A stretch of DNA of 64,000 bases from Ohtaekwangia sp. (lineage in GTDB: Bacteria > Bacteroidota > Bacteroidia > Cytophagales > Cyclobacteriaceae), in the NCBI GenBank assembly GCA_021155195.1, contig JAJNPV010000037.1:62001-126000 (forward strand), read 5' to 3'. Both the position numbers and the translations under genes were made by a program. Below, piece by piece: positions 26,099 to 34,266 of the stretch. Positions within the stretch are counted from its first letter, which is position 1; each line of letters opens with the position of its first letter. The notes beneath the pieces are model-generated. The model was not told the DNA's origin. It was given only the letters and a program-made list of their open reading frames with translations, and did not search any database.

Positions 26099-26986
26099 AT
26101 GAACAACTTCAATAAGCTCTTCGAAAACCAACGCAGGATGAACAAGCTAATGGAATTGGCAACGGGCAGCAGCCGCTTTGCAGATCCAATATCAAAGATG
26201 GTTGCCAATGAAAATAAACTGCGTAATCAATTCAGTGTTTTTGAAATGCCGGGTGCCCTCAAGGCAGTTGTTGAGCAGCAAAAGGTGTTGAATCGTCTCA
26301 CCAATGGATTTGCCAGGCATTTCACCGTGTTTGATCATCTTAAGAAACTAACAGACGCACTTAGAAGCAATCCGGAAATTGAATTTCTTTCTGTTTCTGA
26401 GCTTGAAATATTAAGCGTTACATCTACGTCAGAATTGGTAGATTCATTGGAGGAAGGTGAGCCGGATGAATTTATCAGCAGGAAAGAAGAACTGCTTAAC
26501 GAATTCTTACTTCCATACCTGGAGCGACTAGAACTTGACTATTTATGGATCGGTGCTAATCACGCTCTAAATGCCACAGAAAATCCAGATCGCTTCAGAC
26601 ATGCGCTAGTATCGCTCCGTACGTTGCTTGAAGTACTTATTGAACGCGAACTGGCAAGCAACCTGGAACTTTCAACCTCTTCCTTATTTGTAAAGGAGTT
26701 TAAAAATTTCCATCTCGGAAACGAGGAACTGAATCGGGTTAGAATTAAAAGATCAAAAAGAATAAAGCACTTCACTTCCAAAATTGAATTTGGTATTCTG
26801 GAAGAGTTCACCGAAAAGGACATAGACTTCATTTGCCAGTGCTACGAACATCTATGTAGAATTCACAATGCGGATTTAGGTTTAACTGAACATCAGGTGC
26901 GCGTGTTGAAAATAAAAACAGGTGTTACACTATGGTTGCTAGCATATATAGATGAAATAGTGAAGAGTGAAAATCCTATCCATTAA
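26099..26986 (+). CDS. Unassigned helical protein, possibly HEPN or pPIWI-associated-nuclease-like
   Basis: This 295-residue protein follows the PIN gene by 36 bp and may be the third gene of that operon. The first ~120 residues are helical and repeat a MNKLMELATGSSRF-like pattern without known motifs. The C-terminal ~160 residues are all-alpha and include NHALNATENPDRFRHALVSL followed by RTLLEVLIERE. This recalls the helical domain of predicted pPIWI-associated nucleases and of HEPN-like proteins. A catalytic RxxxxH was not certain (RIKHF and RFRH are candidates). I do not assign a function. The context suggests a defence or toxin-related role. Confidence 0.55.
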   Translation: MNNFNKLFENQRRMNKLMELATGSSRFADPISKMVANENKLRNQFSVFEMPGALKAVVEQQKVLNRLTNGFARHFTVFDHLKKLTDALRSNPEIEFLSVSELEILSVTSTSELVDSLEEGEPDEFISRKEELLNEFLLPYLERLELDYLWIGANHALNATENPDRFRHALVSLRTLLEVLIERELASNLELSTSSLFVKEFKNFHLGNEELNRVRIKRSKRIKHFTSKIEFGILEEFTEKDIDFICQCYEHLCRIHNADLGLTEHQVRVLKIKTGVTLWLLAYIDEIVKSENPIH

Positions 26987-27036
26987 GGAACTGTGAACAT
27001 GAATGTAAATATTTGACTTCAAAGGATCACCAATGA

Positions 27037-27165
27037 GATTTATCTGTTCAAGAGGCATGGTTGAGAAACAACGTGCCAGCCCATGAATTTGAAGAAGCGT
27101 CTTCTCTTGGCTCTTATTTGCATAGAAACTTCAAAAATATTTATCCATATGAAAGAATAGAATGA
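27037..27165 (+). pseudogene. C-terminal coding relic of an unidentified gene
   Basis: After an in-frame stop at 27034 the frame encodes about 42 residues with coding character: QEAWLRNNVPAHEFEE, then GSYLHRNFKNIYPYERIE and a stop. No start codon suits it. It looks like the tail of a decayed gene in the 260-bp gap before the OLD-type gene. Family not recognised. Confidence 0.35.
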
Positions 27166-27247
27166 ACATTAATATTTTGTCCCCATTTCAAAGTAAATTA
27201 CAGCGGAAGTTGAGTGACCACTTTGTTATATCAATTTCTAATTTTAC

Positions 27248-28864
27248 ATGATAGTAAAGTCTATTGAACTAATAAATGTAAAATCTTACAAGAATTGTAA
27301 GATCGATTTGGCACCTAGTATGAACCTTCTGGTAGGTGCTAACAATTCTGGCAAGTCGACAATAATAAAGGCACTACTTAATTTACAGTATCATTCATTT
27401 GAGATCAATGATATACGTGCTGATAGTTCATATGGAAAAATATTCACTACGCTAATTGACGTTACTGAAGAAGAAAATATTCAAATGACTAAAGACCAAG
27501 ATGAGATTGATGTAAAGTTGCATCAAGCCAATTTGTTTTGGCGCATATCTAAGCGGCAAGAGGCAGAAGAATACCTCTTTGCTAATGGTGACTTAGCTTT
27601 TAAAATGTTGCCACACCATCGCGTAGAAATTGTAAAAAGAGGTAAGGCAGATCCACGTTTAAAATTATTTAATCGATTTTCTGATTCAGAAGCCGAGGGC
27701 AACTTTATCTATCCATTTTTGTCAAAAAGGAAGACAGAACATATAGATTACAGTATGAATTTTGTTCAGTCATACAAGGTTACAGATAACTTTAGAAATT
27801 TAGCTTCTAAGATACAAAAGATAGGTAATGCGTCACATGTAAAGAATGCAGAGTTTATTAAGTGTTGTGATGAAATTTTAGGTTTTAGAATAGGAACGAT
27901 TCCATTGAAAAATCAAGGATCAAACGGAGTGGAGCCAGGGATTTTCGTTGGGACAAAAAATATGATACCGTTGCGGGCAATGGGTGATGGGGTGGCAAAT
28001 ATTGTTGGCTTTATTGTCACCATCTTGACAGAGGATAATAAGTTATTTCTTATTGAAGAGTTAGAAAATGACTTGCATCCAAGGGCGCTTAAGAGTTTAC
28101 TTAATCTCATTGTTGAGAAATCAGGAAGAAACCAATTTGTTGTATCTACTCACTCTAATATTGTACTAAAGTATTTGGGGTCGATTGCGGAGGGTAAAAT
28201 ATTTTTTGTGACTTGGAAACCATTTGAATCAGATGAGAAAAATTTATATAATATTCCAACCTCTAAAGTTATTGAGATAGACAATCTCCCAGAAGCTAGA
28301 ATTGATATTCTAGATCAACTTGGATATGAGTTCAGTGATTATGGACTTTATGAGGGTTATTTAATTTTAGAAGAGTCGAGTGCTGAAACAATTATTAAGG
28401 AAATTTTGATTCCATATTTGGTTCCGAGCTTAATTGGAAGAATTGGGACTATTGCTGCACGTGGAGTTAACGATTTAGAAACAAGGGTGATAGATTTCGA
28501 AAGATTAATAGTGTACATTCATAAGCAGCCTGTCTATAAGAATAAAGCATGGATAGTTGCTGATGGCGATGAGGCAGGAAAAGCCTGTATTTCAAAACTT
28601 CAAACTAGATTTAATACCTGGGGAAAGGATCATTTTTTAAATCTTAGTAATAGTGATTTTGAATTTTATTACCCCAAGCGATTCCGAAAAAGGGTTGAGA
28701 AAGTTCTTAAATCGGATAAAAGAATAAGACAAGAACTTAAGCGTCAGTTACTATTAGATGTAAAGCATTGGTATTTAACTAAAAGGGAACAAGCAATAAA
28801 AGAGTTTTCAGTATCAGCAAATGAAGTGGTGACACTTTTAAAAAAAATAGCTAAAGACTTATAA
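27248..28864 (+). CDS. OLD family ATPase-TOPRIM nuclease
   Basis: This 538-residue protein has an N-terminal SMC/ABC-like ATPase with Walker A GANNSGKST at 30-38, signature-like MGDGVANIV near 245, Walker B FLIEELENDLHP at 267-278 and the STHSN switch at 300-304. A C-terminal TOPRIM domain has its glutamate in LILEESSAE (Glu375) and acidic motif ADGDEAGK around 438-445. This is the OLD (overcoming lysogenisation defect) layout, as in GajA-type and other phage-defence nucleases. No UvrD-like GajB helicase and no reverse transcriptase lie next to it, so Gabija and retron assignments are not supported. It appears to be a stand-alone defence nuclease. It is more AT-rich than its neighbours. Confidence 0.88.
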   Translation: MIVKSIELINVKSYKNCKIDLAPSMNLLVGANNSGKSTIIKALLNLQYHSFEINDIRADSSYGKIFTTLIDVTEEENIQMTKDQDEIDVKLHQANLFWRISKRQEAEEYLFANGDLAFKMLPHHRVEIVKRGKADPRLKLFNRFSDSEAEGNFIYPFLSKRKTEHIDYSMNFVQSYKVTDNFRNLASKIQKIGNASHVKNAEFIKCCDEILGFRIGTIPLKNQGSNGVEPGIFVGTKNMIPLRAMGDGVANIVGFIVTILTEDNKLFLIEELENDLHPRALKSLLNLIVEKSGRNQFVVSTHSNIVLKYLGSIAEGKIFFVTWKPFESDEKNLYNIPTSKVIEIDNLPEARIDILDQLGYEFSDYGLYEGYLILEESSAETIIKEILIPYLVPSLIGRIGTIAARGVNDLETRVIDFERLIVYIHKQPVYKNKAWIVADGDEAGKACISKLQTRFNTWGKDHFLNLSNSDFEFYYPKRFRKRVEKVLKSDKRIRQELKRQLLLDVKHWYLTKREQAIKEFSVSANEVVTLLKKIAKDL

Positions 28865-29153
28865 TATTGAAATTGGCTTTTGCAAAGAGATACCCACAAT
28901 TTAATCCTCATTGTCCCGAGACGAAATCTACGCTTGTACCTTTTAGTAGCTAGTTTGAGTTGCAAGACACAATATAATTCTTTGGGATGCTATTATGAAT
29001 GCTCGGTTGGAACTTCGGAATTACCTATTCTTGACTAAATAAGGCCTTCAAAAAAGCCGCTTTAAAATTCAGCAACTTCTTTAGGGTGTACAATTAGATT
29101 AAGCAGACCATTAAGGCCAAAGAAATATCTAGATTAAAATGCCCCACCATTGT

Positions 29154-29387
29154 TTAATTATCCCTCTCCTTATCCTCTTTCAATACCAATCCCTTACAAA
29201 CAAATTCTAGTAAGTCACACGGATTGACTTCGATTGCCAATGCGATCAAATAAAGTTCTTCAGCGGTAAGTCTGGCACTTTCCTTATTGGATAGCTCACT
29301 TAATCGTGATTCACTAATCGCAGTCTTTCTTGAAATAGATGCACGATTGATCGATCGCTTTGCTAAAAATTCCCCGATTTGAGTCAT
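29154..29387 (-). CDS. Small XRE family transcriptional regulator
   Basis: This 77-residue protein is a single helix-turn-helix domain: IGEFLAKRSINRASISRKTA, then SRLSELSNKE and EELYLIALAIEVNPCDLLEF. It resembles the small XRE regulators that govern short divergent operons in Bacteroidota accessory regions. It is transcribed away from the 87-residue gene at 29511; the palindromes between them are candidate operators. Confidence 0.85.
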   Translation of the reverse strand: MTQIGEFLAKRSINRASISRKTAISESRLSELSNKESARLTAEELYLIALAIEVNPCDLLEFVCKGLVLKEDKERDN

Positions 29388-29399
29388 GGTTCTGATTTT

Positions 29400-29499
29400 C
29401 TAAACTTTAGTTACGTAAATACAAATGATTTATGCAAAAAACTAAACTATATATTTGATTTTCTTTAGATTATCTATACTATTGTTTAGAAATTCTAAA
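29400..29499. promoter_or_regulatory. Divergent control region with two CTAAA/TTTAG palindromes
   Basis: Two palindromes share the half-site TTTAG: CTAAA-C-TTTAG at 29400-29410, at the edge of the XRE start, and TTTAGAA-A-TTCTAAA at 29485-29499, just ahead of the divergent gene. Further TTTAG words lie between. Their placement at both starts suits binding by the XRE protein to repress both genes. Confidence 0.5.
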
Positions 29500-29510
29500 T
29501 CACTTACGCC

Positions 29511-29774
29511 ATGGAGCACGTAGAAAAACCTGAAACCGGGCTATTAATAATTATTCCTAATGCGGACATTGAGGATATCAATAAAATTCGAAAAGGCCTT
29601 TTATCAATCTTAGCAAAAGTTAAAATCGAAAACTGCGATTCCGAATTCAAGGAAAACCTGAAAGCTGTCTATCAACTCCTCTCACACCTTCAACTTGATA
29701 AAGATTTTAGAAACCAATACCGAACGCTGGTCGAATGTCTTCGGCAAAGTGAATTAAAAAAAATAATACTGTAG
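29511..29774 (+). CDS. Small hypothetical protein, divergent from XRE regulator
   Basis: This 87-residue, mostly helical and charged protein has no recognised domain. The sequence opens MEHVEKPETGLLIIIPNADI and continues with two amphipathic helices. It is the only gene facing the small XRE regulator across a 123-bp operator-like region, so it is probably under its control. Coding is supported by composition and by placement. Function unknown. Confidence 0.55.
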   Translation: MEHVEKPETGLLIIIPNADIEDINKIRKGLLSILAKVKIENCDSEFKENLKAVYQLLSHLQLDKDFRNQYRTLVECLRQSELKKIIL

Positions 29775-29922
29775 CATGACCAGGTCACACTTCATCTTCA
29801 TTCACTGTAAACGCCCACCCAGCTGAGGTTGAATTAAACACTGGTCATTTTCTGTTTGCACACTTGCGCAGAACTAATAAGGCCACACCAAATCCAATCC
29901 ATAACCCTAATTAACACACCGC

Positions 29923-32874
29923 ATGAACAAGATTTTATGCTGCCTGGCCGCGCTTTGCTTTTGCGCAGCCGTACAGGCACAAACCCAAACCATAACAGGT
30001 ACCGTAACCGATGGTGCCACACAGCAACCCCTGCCGGGAGTAAGCATTATTATTAAAGGCACAACACAAGGTACCACCTCCGATGCCGAGGGGCATTTTG
30101 CCTTGCAGGCAGCACCGGGCACCACCCTGAAGTTTTCGTTTATTGGCTATCGCTCCCATACGGAAATAACAACGACTACTACACTATATAATATAGTGTT
30201 GATGCCCGAGGCCATTGAGCTAGAGGGCGTAACCGTGAATGCTGGCTACTGGCAGGTAAGCGAAAAAGAGAATACGGGTAATATCAGCCGGGTGAGTGCA
30301 GCAGACATTGCGCGCCAACCCGTGTATAATCCTGTTGCGGCACTGCAAGGCCGCATGCCTGGCGTGTACGTCACCGAAGATTCGGGCATACCGGGCAGCG
30401 GCTTTGATATTAGCATTCGCGGGCAGAACAGTTTGCGCCCCGAAGCCAATGACCCGCTATATATAGTAGATGGTGTGCCGTTTACTTCCACCTCGCTTTT
30501 ACAAATTGCACCCGGTGCGTTGCGCAAGCCCAGTCCGTTGAGCGTTCTTAACCCGGCTGATATTGAAAGCATAGAAGTATTAAAAGATGCCGATGCTACG
30601 GCTATCTATGGATCGCGTGGTGCGAATGGAGTCGTGTTGATTTCCACCAAAAAAGGAAAAAGCGAACGTACTAATGTTGACTTCACTTTCAACAGAGGTA
30701 TTGGGGAAGTTGCCAACCGCATGAACCTGTTGAATACGGAACAATACTTAACCATGCGCAGGGAAGCGTTGGCAAATGATAACCGCACACCATCTGCTAC
30801 CGACTATGATGTAAACGGTGCGTGGGAGGACGATAGTTATACCGATTGGCAGGACGAGTTGTTTGGAGGAACTGCAAAGTTTACAACAGCACAGGCATCA
30901 CTTTCGGGCGGCAGTGCGCACACCCGTTTTTTGCTGAGTGGAAATTACAATCATCAGACAACGGTGTTTCCCGGTGATATGAATTATGATAAAGGATCAG
31001 CTTATCTTAACATCAGCCACACATCACCCAATGAAAAACTTACTGTAAATCTTTCTGCTAACTATGGCGCTGAGCGCAACAACTTAGGCGGTGTAAATTA
31101 TTTTGATATGATCTACACGCTGGCGCCCAATGCACCGGCTATGTACGATGAAGATGGTAAGTTAAACTGGGCTGGTGGCTCTTGGGATAATCCGGCTGCC
31201 CATTTGGAGCGAACGTATCAGGCCAATACTTACAACCTGATTACTCAGGCGAGCATTGGGTACATGCTTGCTAAAAACCTTGAGGTGAAAACCAGTGTGG
31301 GTTACAACACACTTGATGCGCGCGAAAAAGTATTGAACCCGATCCGGTCGTTGCGGCCTACGGTTGCGCAAGTGGGATCGGCCAACTTTTCGCGCAGCAA
31401 TGGTAGTACGTGGATAGCGGAACCACAGATTTCCTATAAGGCGATAGGGGGTAAGGGAACGCTCACGGCTATGGTGGGTGCTACTTTTCAGGAAAACCAG
31501 AACGAGCGGTTGCGGGTGTTGGCACAAGGCATTGAAAACGATGCGTTGTTGGAAAACATTACGGCTGCACCACAAAACAATGTTACGGCAGCGAATGATT
31601 TTTCGCAGTACCGATATGCGGCTTTGTTTGGCCGGGTTAACTATAACTGGAATGAAAAGTATTTAATAAACCTTACCGCGAGGCGTGATGGTTCAAGTCG
31701 CTTTGGGCCGGGTAAACAGTTTGGAAACTTTGGTGCGGTGGGTGCTGCATGGATCTTCTCACAGGAAAAATTTTTGAAAGACCTGCGGTGGTTAAGCTTT
31801 GGCAAGCTGCGTACGAGTTATGGCACAACGGGTAGCGATCAGATTGGCAACTACGGGTACCTGGATAGTTACACTGGTGTGACGGGAAGTTCGCAATATG
31901 AAGGTGGTGCTACATTGGTGCCTGCGCGGTTAGCAAACCCCGACTATGCATGGGAGACAAACACGAAATGGGAGGCAGCATTGGAAACCGGATTGTGGGA
32001 AGACCGGGTTCAGGTTTCCGTCAGTTATTACAGGAACCAATCATCGAATCAGTTGGTGGGGTTGTCATTGCCAGGCACTACCGGGTTTACAACTATCCAG
32101 TACAACCTGAATGCTACGGTGCAAAACACCGGTTGGGAGTTTGACATCAGAACGGTTAACATCAGTACGCCACAGTTTACATGGGCAAGTGCGTTCAATG
32201 TATCCGTGCCACGTAATGTGCTGGTATCGTATCCAAACCTGGAAACTTCTCCGCACCGGTTTATCTACCGCATTGATGAACCATTGAATGTATCGATCCG
32301 CTATGAGACTACCGGGGTTGATGCTGCTGCAGGTTTGTACCAGTTTGTAGACTTAGATAACAGCGGTACGATTACAACAGCCGATGATAGCAAGGCAGTG
32401 CGGATGGGCTTGCTGTATCATGGTGGTTTTCAAAACACGTTTAGTTACAAAGGCTGGCAGGCAGAAATATTTTTTCAGTATGTAAAGAAAACATCAAACT
32501 CATATCGGGGCCGGTTTACGGTTCCGGGTCAAATGGGTAATCAACCAGTAGAAGTGATGAATCGCTGGCAGCAAGCGGGTGATGAGACCACGATTCAAAA
32601 ATTTACTTCACGTAGTGGGGCACCGGCTACAGCCCACACACGGTGGGTGGATAGTGATGGTGCTATAGATGATGCTTCCTTTATCCGGTTAAAGAATGTG
32701 TCGCTCTCCTGGCAGTTGCCTGCGGGATGGATCACACCGATACGTTTGCAATCGGCCCGCGTGTTTGTGCAAGGGCGCAACCTGATCACCTTCACCAAAT
32801 TCAAAGGGTTAGATCCGGAGGGTCACCTCGGTTTGTTGCGGATGTACACGATTGGAATTCAAGTAGGTCTATAA
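29923..32874 (+). CDS. SusC/RagA-type TonB-dependent outer-membrane receptor
   Basis: This 983-residue protein has a signal peptide ending AAVQAQ and a CarboxypepD_reg-like domain (about 22-105, TITGTVTDGATQQPLPGVSI). The plug domain (about 115-230) carries the SusC signature DVxSIEVLKDADATAIYGSR, seen here as DIESIEVLKDADATAIYGSR. The rest is a TonB-dependent beta barrel. It imports ligands captured by the SusD partner encoded 24 bp downstream. DNA here is noticeably richer in G and C than the flanking regions. The substrate is not readable; the metalloprotease in the same operon hints at peptides rather than glycans. Confidence 0.95.
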   Translation: MNKILCCLAALCFCAAVQAQTQTITGTVTDGATQQPLPGVSIIIKGTTQGTTSDAEGHFALQAAPGTTLKFSFIGYRSHTEITTTTTLYNIVLMPEAIELEGVTVNAGYWQVSEKENTGNISRVSAADIARQPVYNPVAALQGRMPGVYVTEDSGIPGSGFDISIRGQNSLRPEANDPLYIVDGVPFTSTSLLQIAPGALRKPSPLSVLNPADIESIEVLKDADATAIYGSRGANGVVLISTKKGKSERTNVDFTFNRGIGEVANRMNLLNTEQYLTMRREALANDNRTPSATDYDVNGAWEDDSYTDWQDELFGGTAKFTTAQASLSGGSAHTRFLLSGNYNHQTTVFPGDMNYDKGSAYLNISHTSPNEKLTVNLSANYGAERNNLGGVNYFDMIYTLAPNAPAMYDEDGKLNWAGGSWDNPAAHLERTYQANTYNLITQASIGYMLAKNLEVKTSVGYNTLDAREKVLNPIRSLRPTVAQVGSANFSRSNGSTWIAEPQISYKAIGGKGTLTAMVGATFQENQNERLRVLAQGIENDALLENITAAPQNNVTAANDFSQYRYAALFGRVNYNWNEKYLINLTARRDGSSRFGPGKQFGNFGAVGAAWIFSQEKFLKDLRWLSFGKLRTSYGTTGSDQIGNYGYLDSYTGVTGSSQYEGGATLVPARLANPDYAWETNTKWEAALETGLWEDRVQVSVSYYRNQSSNQLVGLSLPGTTGFTTIQYNLNATVQNTGWEFDIRTVNISTPQFTWASAFNVSVPRNVLVSYPNLETSPHRFIYRIDEPLNVSIRYETTGVDAAAGLYQFVDLDNSGTITTADDSKAVRMGLLYHGGFQNTFSYKGWQAEIFFQYVKKTSNSYRGRFTVPGQMGNQPVEVMNRWQQAGDETTIQKFTSRSGAPATAHTRWVDSDGAIDDASFIRLKNVSLSWQLPAGWITPIRLQSARVFVQGRNLITFTKFKGLDPEGHLGLLRMYTIGIQVGL

Positions 32875-32898
32875 TCAAAATCATTAACAACACTCATT

Positions 32899-34266
32899 AT
32901 GAAAACGCAACTGTTTGTATTTTTTATATTCCTTATAGGGTTAAGTGCATGCGAAGACTTTTTAAAAATCGATCCACCTAAACATGAGCTTTCAACACCT
33001 ACGGTATTTACCAGCGATGCTATTGCTGAAGCTGCGATGCGCGGGGTTTATTCGGAACTAACGACATCGCTTTTTGCCAATGGGTTGGGAAGTAGTATCA
33101 CGGCATTGGGAGACTACATGGCTGATCAGCTTTATAGTACGTCTGCTTTGTATGATCCCTATTCCGATAACATGATTTTACCGGATCATGAATTCATCGG
33201 ACAGAACTGGAGTGGCCTTTACAAGATTATTTACCAGGCCAATTCTGTGTTGGAAGGATTGGCTTCATCGACATTGATATCTGCAGCTAAGATGGAACAA
33301 CTGGAAGGAGAGGCGAGATTTATCCGGGCCTTTTGTTATTTCTACTTAGTAAACCTATGGGGCGATGTGCCATTGGTGTTGACTACTGATTACCGGGTCA
33401 ATTCATCCATTGCGCGCGCTTCACTTGATTTAGTTTATGATCAGATAGAAATGGATTTGGTGCGGGCGCAGCAATTGTTGGGTGATGATTATAGCATTAG
33501 TGGTGGTGGACGTACCCGTGCAAATCGGAGTGTGGCAACCGCTTTGCTGGCGCGGATGTATTTGTACCGTGAGCAATGGGTAAAGGCTGAAGTTGAAGCA
33601 ACGAAAGTAATTGAGCATGCCGCCTATGCGCTGGTAAATCTTAATCAGGTGTTCTTAAAAAACAATACAGAAGCGATATGGCAGTATTACCCCACACAAA
33701 ATTTACCTTTCAATACACGTGAAGCGATTTTGTTTTTGCCTCCCAATGCAAGCCTTCCGCCTTCTGTTTTATTAACTCCTGAATTACTGGCTGTATTTGA
33801 GCTAGGTGACTTGCGTGCTACAAGTTGGGTAAATACAATTACGCGCAATGGTGTTCCCTATACTCATGTGAATAAATACAAGGTACGGTCGGGTGCTACT
33901 TCATATTTGGAATACTCTACCATCTTTCGTTTGGCCGAGCAGCATTTAATCCGGGCGGAAGCGCGGGCGCATCAGGAAAAACTAACAGAAGCAACATCCG
34001 ATGTGAACATCATTCGCGCACGCGCTGGTCTGGCTGCCACCTTGGCGACTACACGATCAGAAATATTGGATGCAATTATACAGGAGCGGAGAGTAGAGTT
34101 TTTTGGTGAGTGGGGTCATCGCTGGTTTGATCTGGTGCGAACAGATCGGGCTGGTTCTGCATTGGGTACTCTTAAACCTGACTGGCAAGAGGAAGATTCG
34201 GTATGGCCTGTTCCCCTGCGTGAATTGCAGGCCAACCCGAGCATGACGCAAAATCCCGGATACTGA
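32899..34266 (+). CDS. SusD/RagB-type surface lipoprotein
   Basis: This 455-residue protein has a lipoprotein signal peptide with lipobox LSAC (Cys18 by count), an acidic +2/+3 residue pair (ED) that suits surface export, and the helical TPR-like SusD fold. RFIRAFCYFYLVNLWGDVPLV and QERRVEFFGEWGHRWFDLVR are typical family landmarks. It forms the lid over the SusC barrel. It follows susC by 24 bp and its stop overlaps the start of the metalloprotease gene by one base. Confidence 0.95.
   Translation: MKTQLFVFFIFLIGLSACEDFLKIDPPKHELSTPTVFTSDAIAEAAMRGVYSELTTSLFANGLGSSITALGDYMADQLYSTSALYDPYSDNMILPDHEFIGQNWSGLYKIIYQANSVLEGLASSTLISAAKMEQLEGEARFIRAFCYFYLVNLWGDVPLVLTTDYRVNSSIARASLDLVYDQIEMDLVRAQQLLGDDYSISGGGRTRANRSVATALLARMYLYREQWVKAEVEATKVIEHAAYALVNLNQVFLKNNTEAIWQYYPTQNLPFNTREAILFLPPNASLPPSVLLTPELLAVFELGDLRATSWVNTITRNGVPYTHVNKYKVRSGATSYLEYSTIFRLAEQHLIRAEARAHQEKLTEATSDVNIIRARAGLAATLATTRSEILDAIIQERRVEFFGEWGHRWFDLVRTDRAGSALGTLKPDWQEEDSVWPVPLRELQANPSMTQNPGY

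Noticed and set aside
27248..28864. OLD nuclease considered as Gabija GajA or a retron effector
   Set aside because: No UvrD-like helicase or reverse transcriptase gene is adjacent, so only the general OLD family is supported.
19860..29800. CRISPR array or reverse transcriptase-based system in the defence island
   Set aside because: No regularly spaced repeats and no RT or Cas motifs were seen.
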